NCBI RefSeq assembly: GCF_014696355.1
Contig: NZ_JACJQA010000003.1
Span: 310,001 to 374,000 of the forward strand
Length of the DNA stretch: 64,000 nucleotides
Source of the DNA: Pseudanabaena sp. FACHB-1998
GTDB taxonomy: Bacteria > Cyanobacteriota > Cyanobacteriia > Pseudanabaenales > Pseudanabaenaceae
Direction: 5' to 3'
Position 1 is the stretch's first letter. Each line of letters begins with the position of its first letter. Below, piece by piece: positions 27,386 through 38,279 of this stretch. The notes below the pieces were generated by a model. The model saw only the letters and a program-made list of their open reading frames with translations, did no database searches and was not told the origin of the DNA. Made by a program: the position numbers and the translations under genes.

Positions 27386-27853
27386 GTGATAAAACGTCCT
27401 AATCGCTTATCACTAAATGATGTAATAGACTTGGTTAACTATGAATCCATAAAATTTATGAGAATAAGAGAAATATCTAAGGCTTTGCGGAAAGCGCTAT
27501 TGCAAGAGGGAAGTATGGATACGGCTCTCTATCAAGACAAACTATCTGGTCATGTCGAAGAATGGTATGAAGAACTCATGGCTGATGAAGGTAGTTTTGT
27601 TTTTGTAATCGCGGAAAGAGAGGAGAATATCGCGATGGTGATGATTGATAAGGACAAAAATATTCTGATGAATGAAGCGGGCCGGGAGAAACTTGCCAAG
27701 GTTTGGGCGAAAAATTATGTTAAAAACACGAAATTTTTAATTTCAGACTTAGCGGATCGGATTAATGAGTACGGGCTAGCCATTACGGGAATCACCATCA
27801 AAAAAATTCCGCAGCGTACTAAGGCGATCGGGATGGGCAAAAAAAGCCTCTAA
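27386..27853 (+). CDS. Hypothetical protein at the end of the tubulin-like operon
   Basis: A 155-aa soluble protein that I do not recognise. It starts with GTG at 27386, 15 bp after the OmpA-like stop codon; no good ribosome site is visible. The sequence is mixed alpha/beta: RLSLNDVIDLVNYESIKFM, ISKALRKALLQEG, then acidic EEWYEELMADEGSFVFVIAERE, strands IAMVMIDKDKNILM, and a C-terminal YGLAITGITIKKIPQRTKAIG rich in Lys/Arg. The base composition rises in GC relative to the operon, so it may be an older resident gene rather than a system component. A palindromic terminator follows at once. Confidence 0.55.
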   Translation: MIKRPNRLSLNDVIDLVNYESIKFMRIREISKALRKALLQEGSMDTALYQDKLSGHVEEWYEELMADEGSFVFVIAEREENIAMVMIDKDKNILMNEAGREKLAKVWAKNYVKNTKFLISDLADRINEYGLAITGITIKKIPQRTKAIGMGKKSL

Positions 27854-27903
27854 ACAAGTATTGTAAGGCGGCGAAATGCACCGCCTTACAATACTTGTTT
27901 TTT
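27852..27903. terminator. Bidirectional terminator between converging genes
   Basis: A near-perfect palindrome (AAACAAGTATTGTAAGGCGG and complement with a short loop) ending in a T-run. It overlaps the stop codons of both the 155-aa gene and the adenylate cyclase gene. Confidence 0.75.
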
Positions 27904-29853
27904 ATCCATGGAAAGTGGGCTAAGCTGACCTGTGCGCTTTTGGAAATCAAGCACGCGATAGATTCCAGTTTCTTGGGTTTTACCTTTGAGGGCATATTTA
28001 CCCACAAACTCTGTTTGGAAATTATTATCCAAACGCTGATAGGTCTCTTCGCTAATCAAAATGTGATGGGGTCCCCCATCAACTTCTTTGTTAAAGCTCT
28101 CCAATCTGGCGGCTATGTTGACAGTATCGCCTAAAACTGAATATTCTAAGCGCTCGGCACTGCCCAAACTACCTGCAATGACAATGCCCGAGTTTATGCC
28201 GATGCCAGTGGTTACGGGAGGTAAACCTTGGGATACCCATACATCATTCATTTCTCCTAATTTGTGAGCGATCGCCAAAGCTGCATCGACAGCGCATTGA
28301 GCATCGCGAGTTCGCTCTATCTCATTGCTGTGGGGAATTGGCACACCAAATACAGCCATTACCGCATCGCCAATATATTTATCGACCATTCCGCCATGAG
28401 CTAACACTTCATTGGCGATGGCGCCAAGGTAATTATTGAGCCAATTTAGTGTTTCTCCGGGGGCTTGGGCTTCGGCGGCGGTACTAAAATTCCGCATATC
28501 CGTGAATAAAACGGTGACATATACCTCTTGACCAGTAATTCGCCCTTCTTGCATAAACTGTTCGCGATTAGACCAAATGATATCGACCAGTTCCTTAGAA
28601 ACATGGCGTGAAAATAGTCCCATCAGGACTTTACGTTCGGATTGCTGGACAGCGAGTTGGTATGCCGTGACTAATACGTTTGCCGTAATTAAACCCATGA
28701 GGGTAGGAAATAATGGTATCCAGAGGGCTTGTCCAAAGGCAAAATAGCCAATTCCTACTAGACCGCTAGATAGTACGCTCAACAGTCCGATATTTTTGAT
28801 GGCATGGGGGAGGAAGGTCGCGAGACTACCACCGATGATTGTCCAAAAGACAATCCAGAGATTTTCCAGATTCGTTGACCAAACTTGAATAAATTGGCGA
28901 TCGTCGAGGGTGGCGCTAATTAGTTGGCTGATGATATGGGCATGGATTTCTACTCCATACATTACTTCACCATCAATAGTTACGGGGGTTGGATAGCTAT
29001 CCTTGAGACTTTCCGCCGTGACCCCGATTAAGACAATGCGATCGCGAAGTTTATCTGGGGAAACAATCCCATTGATGACATCGCTAGCTTTGATATGTTG
29101 AAATGATCTCGGTCTACCACGATAACGAATCAGCATCTGATAGCCGCTGTCATCTTCTTTACGATAAGCGCCATAGTTGTTGCTGATACGCGGAATAACT
29201 TGTGTTCCTGCGGTGAATTTTATTTCTGTAGGATTAAAATCAATTTGTTTTTTATGGATATTTTGTAAATATAAGTTAGAAATCTCTAAGCCAAAGGAAC
29301 CAGAATCACCTACTAAGGTGGTTCGGCGGACGATCGCACCTTTATCAGTCAGGAGGTTAACATATCCATAGCGACTAATCTTTTCTAAATCTGGGGCTGG
29401 ATCGACACCACTTCTACCTTCAACGATGGCAACAAATTTGGCATTTACGACATTGCCTGCATTTTTAATCGCTTCGACTAATTCAGTGCGTCCTTCGAGG
29501 ACAGGCAGATCTAGATATTTATCAATGCCAATGACTGCGGGCTTTGATTTAGAAATCTGATTAACTAATTTGGCAAATAGGCGATCGCTAAAGGGCCATC
29601 CTAAAGATTGAATGTCGGCTTCGGATATTTCGACAATAACAATGCGTTGATCGCTGGGTTCTTGAAGTTGCGATCGCATAAGACTATCGTAGCTCCAAAG
29701 CTCAACCTGCTTAAAAGCACCATTTTCGCGGAGTACGACGACAGCTAAGGATACAGAAAAGGTAATCAATCCCGCAATTAATTGCTGGTGATTGCGTTTG
29801 CAAAAAGCGCCAAAATTAACTAAAGGGGATGGAAATTTCATTTTGATTGCCAA
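27886..29853 (-). CDS. CHASE2-domain adenylate cyclase
   Basis: A 655-aa membrane enzyme. An N-terminal helix (about 20-40) leads to a periplasmic CHASE2 sensor domain (about 45-320; SYDSLMRSQLQEPSDQRIVIVEI, RDRIVLIGVTAESLKDSYPTP). Three transmembrane helices follow at about 335-410, then a class III cyclase domain at about 440-635. Catalytic features are VLFTDMRNFS (metal-binding Asp), VDKYIGDAVMAVFGVP (Lys for adenine selection and second metal Asp) and YSVLGDTVNIAARLE. The Lys and Asp at the base-selecting positions favour ATP over GTP. It makes cyclic AMP in the cytoplasm. It converges with the tubulin-like operon. Confidence 0.92.
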   Translation of the reverse strand: MAIKMKFPSPLVNFGAFCKRNHQQLIAGLITFSVSLAVVVLRENGAFKQVELWSYDSLMRSQLQEPSDQRIVIVEISEADIQSLGWPFSDRLFAKLVNQISKSKPAVIGIDKYLDLPVLEGRTELVEAIKNAGNVVNAKFVAIVEGRSGVDPAPDLEKISRYGYVNLLTDKGAIVRRTTLVGDSGSFGLEISNLYLQNIHKKQIDFNPTEIKFTAGTQVIPRISNNYGAYRKEDDSGYQMLIRYRGRPRSFQHIKASDVINGIVSPDKLRDRIVLIGVTAESLKDSYPTPVTIDGEVMYGVEIHAHIISQLISATLDDRQFIQVWSTNLENLWIVFWTIIGGSLATFLPHAIKNIGLLSVLSSGLVGIGYFAFGQALWIPLFPTLMGLITANVLVTAYQLAVQQSERKVLMGLFSRHVSKELVDIIWSNREQFMQEGRITGQEVYVTVLFTDMRNFSTAAEAQAPGETLNWLNNYLGAIANEVLAHGGMVDKYIGDAVMAVFGVPIPHSNEIERTRDAQCAVDAALAIAHKLGEMNDVWVSQGLPPVTTGIGINSGIVIAGSLGSAERLEYSVLGDTVNIAARLESFNKEVDGGPHHILISEETYQRLDNNFQTEFVGKYALKGKTQETGIYRVLDFQKRTGQLSPLSMDKKQVL

Positions 29854-29973
29854 TTGATTGCCGATCAGAAAAGAGCGCCCTGTGAGTTTTGCATCGAAAA
29901 TAAAGATTTTTATTTACCAGAATAGCAACTGAATATGATTGTTAAAATAGTTCACTTTTCCTCACAACTCTCG

Positions 29974-30083
29974 ATTACAGCCTTTTATAAAATTGAGTAG
30001 TACAGAAAGATTTTTGAAAGCGTTGCGAAGCAACGCTTTCAAAAATCTTTCTGGGTTTTAAGAACGCGCCAAGCGCTGTAATG
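29974..30083. repeat. Palindromic MITE-like element with ATTACAGC ends
   Basis: Terminal inverted repeats attacagc (left) and gctgtaat (right) enclose a 50-bp near-perfect palindrome at 30003-30052 (CAGAAAGATTTTTGAAAGCG and complement with a GAAG-like loop). Related copies, judged by their right ends (caaagcactgtaaa, gcaaagcattgtaa), are at 45666-45750 and 15052-15130. Confidence 0.65.
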
Positions 30084-30115
30084 AACAGCTATTACTATTT
30101 GTTTTAATCATGAGG

Positions 30116-30169
30116 GGCAGTAGATGTATTCTTCAGATTTTATTTAATCTAAAGAATACATCTACTGCC
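30116..30169. repeat. Long perfect hairpin, 18-bp stem plus inner 5-bp stem
   Basis: GGCAGTAGATGTATTCTT at 30116-30133 pairs perfectly with 30152-30169. Within the loop AGATT and AATCT pair again. It does not belong to the other palindrome classes: it has an AT-rich hexanucleotide loop and no T-tract. Confidence 0.7.
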
Positions 30170-30220
30170 ATCTTTCCTTGCATCCGCGAAATAGCCGTAT
30201 TTTGACATCAATTACCTATA

Positions 30221-30256
30221 AAAAAAGAGCAACTGCTGAGCAGTTACTCTTTTTTA
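30221..30256. terminator. Intrinsic terminator, distal to gap2
   Basis: AAAAAAGAGCAACTGC/GCAGTTACTCTTTTTT, nearly perfect and bidirectional. It lies beyond the first gap2 terminator on the minus strand. Confidence 0.75.
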
Positions 30257-30289
30257 TGGGTCTATGCACATTCAAAAAGTCTCTAGGTT

Positions 30290-30329
30290 AAAGAGATAGC
30301 TCACGCTTAGCGTGAGCTATCTCTTTTTG
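30290..30329 (-). terminator. Terminator directly after gap2
   Basis: AAAGAGATAGCTCACGC/GCGTGAGCTATCTCTTT with a TTA-type loop, immediately after the gap2 stop codon. Confidence 0.85.
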
Positions 30330-30330
30330 A

Positions 30331-31344
30331 TTATTTCCAGTTCTTCGCAACAACTTCAGCTAAGTCAACAACACGTTGGCTGTAGCCCCATTCGTTGTCA
30401 TACCAAGCAATAACCTTTACCAAATTGCCGCCCATAACCATTGTCAAGGAAGCATCAACAATAGAAGATGCGTCAGTACCACGATAATCAATCGATACAA
30501 GAGGTAGTTCGTTGTAATCGAGAATGCCCTTCATCGATCCTTCAGATGCAACACGGAAAGCCTCATTAACTTCCTGAGCGATCGTGTGCTTTTCGACTTC
30601 TACCACAAAGTCAACAACCGATACGTTAGGAGTGGGGACGCGCAAAGCGATACCGTTAAGCTTGCCAGCGAGTTCTGGCAATACTAGGGCTACAGCCTTA
30701 GCTGCACCAGTAGAGGTCGGCACAATGCTTAAAGCGGCGGCTCTAGCACGACGCAAATCACGGTGGCTAGCATCGAGCAAGCGTTGGTCACCAGTGTAAC
30801 TGTGGGTGGTGGTCATTACACCCTTAACGATGCCAAAGTTTTCTTGGATGACCTTGGCAACAGGAGCTAAACAGTTGGTGGTACAGCTAGCATTACTGAT
30901 GATGTTGTGGATGTCATGGTCGTATTTATGTTCGTTTACACCAACCACAAAAGTACCATCTTCGTTTTTGCCAGGGGCTGTAATTAAGACTTTCTTTGCG
31001 CCTGCGTTGATATGTCTGCTAGCGCCTACTTTGTCAATAAATACGCCCGTCGATTCGATGATCAGATCGATGCCCCAGTCTTTCCAAGGCAAGTTGTCTG
31101 GATTGCGATCGGAAACGGTTTTAATTCTACGACCGTTAACTGTGATCGTATCGTCATCAGCACTTACGTCTGCATCGAATTTGCCAAGCATGGAGTCGTA
31201 CTTTAGCAAGTGAGCGTTGGTTCTAGGATCGGATGTATCGTTAAGTCCAACTACTTCTATGTTTGTCTCTGTGCGACCAGCCCAGCATCTGAGAAAGTTA
31301 CGCCCGATACGCCCAAATCCATTAATCGCTACCCTGATAGTCAC
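30331..31344 (-). CDS. gap2: Glyceraldehyde-3-phosphate dehydrogenase, Gap2 type
   Basis: A 337-aa enzyme of full length. It interconverts 1,3-bisphosphoglycerate and glyceraldehyde 3-phosphate. The Rossmann motif is [14 protein letters not shown] at the N-terminus; the catalytic Cys is about residue 154 in [11 protein letters not shown] and the catalytic His lies in [17 protein letters not shown]. The segment [20 protein letters not shown] after the second strand is the form seen in cyanobacterial Gap2, which uses NADPH or NADH in the Calvin cycle, rather than the glycolytic Gap1. The C-terminus ends [20 protein letters not shown]. It has its own terminators. Confidence 0.95.
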   Translation of the reverse strand: MTIRVAINGFGRIGRNFLRCWAGRTETNIEVVGLNDTSDPRTNAHLLKYDSMLGKFDADVSADDDTITVNGRRIKTVSDRNPDNLPWKDWGIDLIIESTGVFIDKVGASRHINAGAKKVLITAPGKNEDGTFVVGVNEHKYDHDIHNIISNASCTTNCLAPVAKVIQENFGIVKGVMTTTHSYTGDQRLLDASHRDLRRARAAALSIVPTSTGAAKAVALVLPELAGKLNGIALRVPTPNVSVVDFVVEVEKHTIAQEVNEAFRVASEGSMKGILDYNELPLVSIDYRGTDASSIVDASLTMVMGGNLVKVIAWYDNEWGYSQRVVDLAEVVAKNWK

Positions 31345-31754
31345 TGCTTATCGCCCTTTATATAAATTTAACTTTTAACTTTAATCTGATGCCTATGATA
31401 CCGAAAAACCGTACCCAATTTATTTCCTCTTGCAGCAATTTTTTAACAAGGGCTTAAGGTGTTCATTTAGCTTTCTGATGGCGGTTTCGATCCTAATAAA
31501 TAGAGATGCGGCGCATAGAAATTAAATGATTTTTATATGATTTATCAAGAACTTTCCCAATGACGAGATCTTCAGTATCGAGGAGCCTAGCGATCGCTAG
31601 ATCATCTAGCTCAGTTCTGCCTAATAGTTTATGTTCCTAGCGAAGCTTCGGCTTCTACGCTTATTCACGAAAGAACGGCGAAACTTTAATCGCGATCGCT
31701 ACTTCAGCAAAGCGATCGCCCTAATAGTTTCTACAAAAGGCGATCGCCCATGAT
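31345..31754. other. 410-bp intergenic region with HIP1 cluster
   Basis: No gene is seen upstream of gap2. Four GCGATCGC octamers lie at about 31589-31750, some in gcgatcgctacttcagcaaagcgatcgcc. The AT-rich part next to gap2 (31345-31450) probably holds its promoter. Confidence 0.45.
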
Positions 31755-32366
31755 TTACAAATTGCTTTCACACTCTTGAAAAACTGAATGCAATGCTCCT
31801 AAAGTCCTAGCTTCGTCATCAGCAGTATACATTCCTGTTTCATAGACTTCTCCTGCGATCGCCAGTTTATAAAATATCCATCCCTGTCCATTAGTAACAA
31901 TTCCCAACACATCAATATCTTTATTAGCTTGCCGATTTTCCTATTGACAGGCTTGCATTTCTACTAGGCACTGAGCTAAACCTTGTTCAAAGTCGTCCCG
32001 TTGAGCTTCAACAATACAGAGAAAGGGAGTATCTAAATAGTCTTGTCTAGCTGCAATTAAATAATCAGCATTACCAACTATCACTTTCTATCTTTCCTCC
32101 TTTCCATATTTTCAACTTGTCGCTGCTATCCATTGCTTCTTCGCAAAAGGCATCAATTAGAAGCTTTTTGGATTCTTCGTAAATTCGTAGATCGAAGTTG
32201 CGATGCAAGCGTTCTAATCTTTCGATAAAAAATTCACTAGGGGCGATCGCTATGTCTGGCAAGTCCCAATGGGTTAAGGTTTTGATTCCTAGCTGTTTAT
32301 AAGCAGAGGCAAGATCGAAGCTAGAGGAGCTTTTTTTTTAGATTTTGGTAATTTTGTCTGTCTCAT
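31755..32366 (-). pseudogene. Decayed PD-(D/E)XK nuclease-like gene with three lesions
   Basis: Three readable pieces on the minus strand together spell a family common in cyanobacteria that I associate with a PD-(D/E)XK-type nuclease fold. Piece 1 (from ATG at 32366): MRQTKLPKSK. Piece 2: SSSSFDLASAYKQLGIK through DIAIAPSEFFIERLERLHRN to KIWKGGKIES. Piece 3: VIVGNADYLIAARQDY, CIVEAQRDDFEQGLAQCLVE, then WIFYKLAIAGEVYETG. Piece 1 is out of frame with piece 2 at an A9 run (32331-32339). Pieces 2 and 3 are out of frame near 32080. Piece 3 has an in-frame TAG between QACQ and ENRQ. The gene ends at a TAA at 31755. Three independent lesions make it non-functional. Confidence 0.8.
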
Positions 32367-32478
32367 AGGATTATTTGAAGAGGAGAAAAACTAGCCCTCA
32401 TAGTGTTGAGGTAAAGTTTAGCATTGAGAACAAAGCGATCGCCTTTTGTCATCATCAAGCGCGATCGCATAATATTCT

Positions 32479-32862
32479 CTAGTATTCACGAACTATAAAC
32501 ACTGGTTTACTAGACTTGGGCTGATTTTGCTTTTGAATGCGAATTAGGCGATCGCTAAGTTCTGTTGTCTGGGATTGCAAAAAATCATTGATAAATTTGG
32601 CTTGTCCCTGATAGTCGCGATCGTCTTTACAAATAATGATGCCACTATGATTCATGCCGCTACGATGTAAGTCGATAAAATCATCACGATTAAAAGTTAT
32701 TAGAATTCGGTTTTGGTTTATGGCAAATCTTAGAACTTCAGGATCGGGAATCCCTAGATTTGCTTGTCCTGCATCGTAGGAGGTGAGTACATCATGACCG
32801 TAATCACGCAGGATTTGCACAATATCGATCGCAAAGTTTTCGTTGGAATAGAGTCTAGCCAA
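32479..32862 (-). CDS. DUF5615 PIN-like toxin
   Basis: A 127-aa protein of the PIN-like DUF5615 family. The N-terminus RLYSNENFAIDIVQILRDYGHDV carries the family's first acidic residues, followed by TSYDAGQANLGIPDPEVLRFAI and RILITFNRDDFIDLHR. It is expected to be a small RNase toxin neutralised by the DUF433 protein. The open frame extends to 32910, but homologues begin near (M)xRLYS; here that is a TTG at 32862, which overlaps the end of the DUF433 gene by 8 bp. The TTG start is inferred from this overlap and from family length. Confidence 0.8.
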   Translation of the reverse strand: MARLYSNENFAIDIVQILRDYGHDVLTSYDAGQANLGIPDPEVLRFAINQNRILITFNRDDFIDLHRSGMNHSGIIICKDDRDYQGQAKFINDFLQSQTTELSDRLIRIQKQNQPKSSKPVFIVREY

Positions 32863-33193
32863 TGATCGCTTCCTCTTGCTCGTATTGATGAGAGGCGATC
32901 GCGCGATCAATTTCTTCTTGATGTGCAGTGTAATAGAATCGGGCGTTGCTCAAGTCATCTGTTGTCAATGATAGGAAGTTTCGTAAAAGCTCTGGGGTAT
33001 CGGCTCCTTGTTTTTGGAGTGAGATGATTGTCCAAACGGGGATGCGGGTATTACGAATTCTTGCATGACCTCCACATACGCCAATGGTTTTCTGGATTGT
33101 GCGAGATTTTAGCTTTTCTTGCAATAGGGCATATTCATCTGGTGCAAGAGATTCGATTACTTGGGCTAAGGATTCTACTAATTTTGTGTTCAT
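32855..33193 (-). CDS. DUF433 antitoxin
   Basis: A 112-aa protein starting at the ATG at 33193. The N-terminal half is helical (KLVESLAQVIESLAPDEYALLQEKL). The C-terminal half is the DUF433 domain, a winged or homeodomain-like helix-turn-helix: GGHARIRNTRIPVWTIISLQKQGADTPELL, then LTTDDLSNARFYYTAHQEEID. Paired with the DUF5615 protein, it is the presumed antitoxin and repressor of the pair. A TTG at 33217 would add eight residues but lacks support. The gene overlaps the start of the toxin gene by 8 bp, so the two are translationally coupled. Confidence 0.85.
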   Translation of the reverse strand: MNTKLVESLAQVIESLAPDEYALLQEKLKSRTIQKTIGVCGGHARIRNTRIPVWTIISLQKQGADTPELLRNFLSLTTDDLSNARFYYTAHQEEIDRAIASHQYEQEEAIIG

Positions 33194-33220
33194 AATGTGA
33201 TAAATTTCGACACTCAATTT

Positions 33221-34792
33221 CTATTTACTTTTTTTGCGGTTATATCCTTTCACCTGTGTACCATCTTTCTTTTGGTAGTCCTTAACATAAGTTCCATCAT
33301 TAGAGCTTGAATAACTGCGCCCATCACCACTAAAAAGCTCATCCCAAAAACCTTTCTCAGCTTTTTTCTTAGACTCTTCTGCTTTCTTCTTTTGCTCTTG
33401 TCTTGCCTCTTCCTGCTCTCTGGCTAGACGCTCCCTTACTGCCTGTTCTTTCCTCTCTTGATAAACTTTTTCTTTGCGCTCTCTTTCTTCTTGATCTATC
33501 AGCTTTTGTCTAGCTTCTTCTTGCTCACGCCCTGAACGTTCACGTGCTACTTGCTCTTTTCTTTCCTTTTCTCTTTGCTCACGTTGAGTTTGTTCTTTTT
33601 GAAGACGTTCTTCTCGTATTTTTTGAATCTCTAAAGACACACCTCTCATTCTAATTCTTTCTTTTGAACGTTCTTCTTTTCTCCTACTTGCGTACTCTTG
33701 ACCACATTTCTTTAAATATTTTCTGAGATCGTCTCCACTAATCTGAAGATCCGAAAATGAAATAGTTAAAGATTCTTGCTCAAAACGAAATGATTCTGGT
33801 TCAACTACTGATTTAATAGGAGAAGATTCAATTATTGGTTTAACAAGTGATCCTTCCTGTTGATAATTCTGAGCCTTATTAAGTGAAAACAACATGGACA
33901 TACTAGATGCCATAACATTTACATTTCTATCCCAACCACTACTTACTAACACCTGATCATCAGAGGTAAAAACAAGACTACTAACTCCTGAAGAATGTAG
34001 CTTGTAATCAAAAATCAATTCTTTGGAGGATAGATCCCATATTTTTATATTTCCTCCATCATCACCACTAGCCATTATCTGATTATTTTTACCAAAGACA
34101 AGAGAACGAACGCTACTAAGGTGTCCATAAATTGTAACTTCTGGCATTCCAGACTCAATATTCCAAAGAATGATATCGCCATCGTCTGAACCAGCCACAA
34201 CAATTTTATCATTGCAATCAACACAACGAATATCTGAGGAATGTCCATACAGCGTAAACATTTCTTGATAGCTGGTAGCACTCCAAATCTTGGCAGTTCT
34301 ATCACAACTACCACTAACAATCCATTTCTGATTTGGTGATACAGATAGTGATTGAATATAGCTTGAATGACCTTTCAATACTGCCACTTCTTGAAAATTT
34401 TGTAAATTGTGAATTTTGATTGTTAGATCATCACTACCACTAACTAGCAAGTTTTTAGATTTTAGTGTAGCAAGCGTAGTTACTGAATTGGTATGACTAC
34501 GGATTTCACCTATCTGTTTCTTATCAAATCTATCCCATAATAAAATTCTACTATCATCACTGCCAGATACTAAGGTCTTGCCATCTGGTGTAAAAACAAG
34601 GGAGCGAATAGATCCTGTATGCCCTTTTAAGGTTGAAACTATCTTGTTGCGGGTAATATCAATTATTTTTATCCCATGATCATCACCCGCACTTGCAAGA
34701 TCTAAACTTTGCGAATTGACTGCAAGTGTGCGAACTCCTCCCCAACTAGAATCTGAGTTAATTGTACGAGCAAGCCACCACTGATTACTCAC
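33221..34792 (-). CDS. WD40-repeat protein with charged coiled coil
   Basis: A 523-aa protein. Residues 15-300 hold about seven WD40 repeats, each ending in a D-x-x-x-K/R-I/L-W-type strand (DHGIKIIDI, DSRILLWDRF, DLTIKIHNL, DRTAKIWSA, DGDIILWNI, GGNIKIWDL, WDRNVNVMA) and often starting LKGHT. This should be one beta propeller, a platform for partner proteins. Residues 365-480 are almost entirely Glu/Arg/Lys/Gln, a long single helix or coiled coil. The tail has a twice-repeated V-K-x-Y-x-K-K motif (GTYVKDYQKKDGTQVKGYNR) near 500-523. No signal peptide is present. Its partner is unknown. It starts 29 bp upstream of the DUF433 start but is probably separate. Confidence 0.85.
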   Translation of the reverse strand: MSNQWWLARTINSDSSWGGVRTLAVNSQSLDLASAGDDHGIKIIDITRNKIVSTLKGHTGSIRSLVFTPDGKTLVSGSDDSRILLWDRFDKKQIGEIRSHTNSVTTLATLKSKNLLVSGSDDLTIKIHNLQNFQEVAVLKGHSSYIQSLSVSPNQKWIVSGSCDRTAKIWSATSYQEMFTLYGHSSDIRCVDCNDKIVVAGSDDGDIILWNIESGMPEVTIYGHLSSVRSLVFGKNNQIMASGDDGGNIKIWDLSSKELIFDYKLHSSGVSSLVFTSDDQVLVSSGWDRNVNVMASSMSMLFSLNKAQNYQQEGSLVKPIIESSPIKSVVEPESFRFEQESLTISFSDLQISGDDLRKYLKKCGQEYASRRKEERSKERIRMRGVSLEIQKIREERLQKEQTQREQREKERKEQVARERSGREQEEARQKLIDQEERERKEKVYQERKEQAVRERLAREQEEARQEQKKKAEESKKKAEKGFWDELFSGDGRSYSSSNDGTYVKDYQKKDGTQVKGYNRKKSK

Positions 34793-34858
34793 TTTTTTTG
34801 CCTAAAAATTATCGTAAAATCAAAACAATATTAGCACGATAAAATTTTAGGTAAAGCG

Positions 34859-35068
34859 CTATAACTTTCTTTCATTACAAAAAATAGACTGATGATGAGA
34901 ATCGTAAATCTTATCCCAAACATTCTCTAGAAGCTGATTCGCTTTTCTAATCAACTCCAACTTCTCCTTACAGCTTAAGTTCTTTTTCCCAGAAAGATTT
35001 TTAACACCAGTAGATTTCTTACTAGTACTACTTGTTTTTTCTTGACTAACTTTTTTAGCTACAGCCAT
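34859..35068 (-). CDS. Possible small lysine-rich protein
   Basis: A 69-aa candidate starting at the ATG at 35068 (MAVAKKVSQEKTSS). It is Lys/Ser-rich at the N-terminus, then helical (CKEKLELIRKANQLLENVWDKIYD) and ends SIFCNERKL. I do not recognise it. It lies 67 bp upstream of the WD40 gene on the same strand and could be co-transcribed. An upstream start at 35095 would add nine residues. Evidence is limited to an open frame and a plausible protein-like composition. Confidence 0.4.
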   Translation of the reverse strand: MAVAKKVSQEKTSSTSKKSTGVKNLSGKKNLSCKEKLELIRKANQLLENVWDKIYDSHHQSIFCNERKL

Positions 35069-35263
35069 ATTAGTACTCAGCCTCAAAATCAACATTATTA
35101 AGATTATAGACTATAAATTCATTGAGAAAAATATGGCTGAAACAGTTGTTTTACAAATGCTAGAAGCATTTAATCAACGCCTAGCGATCGCCTTTTCTTT
35201 CCCCTAATACTGATTCTCAAAATACTTAACACTACTCATTCCGTTCACATCACAAAAAAAGAG

Positions 35264-35290
35264 AGATGGCAAAGCCATCTCTCTTTTTTT
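35264..35290 (-). terminator. Terminator of apcE
   Basis: AAAGAGAGATGGC/GCCATCTCTCTTTTTTT just after the apcE stop codon on the minus strand, with A/T runs on both sides. Confidence 0.8.
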
Positions 35291-35307
35291 AAGCTAAAAG
35301 CTAAAAG

Positions 35308-38076
<2,769 letters not shown>

Positions 38077-38279
38077 TTAAAGGGTATGTAAAAAGTCGAA
38101 ATAATAACTACCCAGTATAGGGTTTTCCAACTTAAATATCTAACTCTATCTCATCAGAAAATGCTGCATTTACAGGTAATTCAAGCAAAAACTAACGATA
38201 AGTTTTGTAAAGCAAGTGCTTATAATGTATAAATCAAAATTTAAGAAACCAGATAGCCGATCTTACTGGTGTTAACTAT

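Larger units (their letters stand above)
29854..30330. other. 476-bp intergenic region full of inverted repeats
   Basis: No gene is seen. It holds, in order, a palindromic element (29974-30083), an unusually long hairpin (30116-30169) and two terminators (30221-30256 and 30290-30329), each listed separately. Genes on both sides are on the minus strand. Confidence 0.7.

Noticed and set aside
35133-35207. 24-aa frame (MAETVVLQMLEAF)
   Set aside because: Too short, no clear ribosome site; may be a remnant but cannot be supported.
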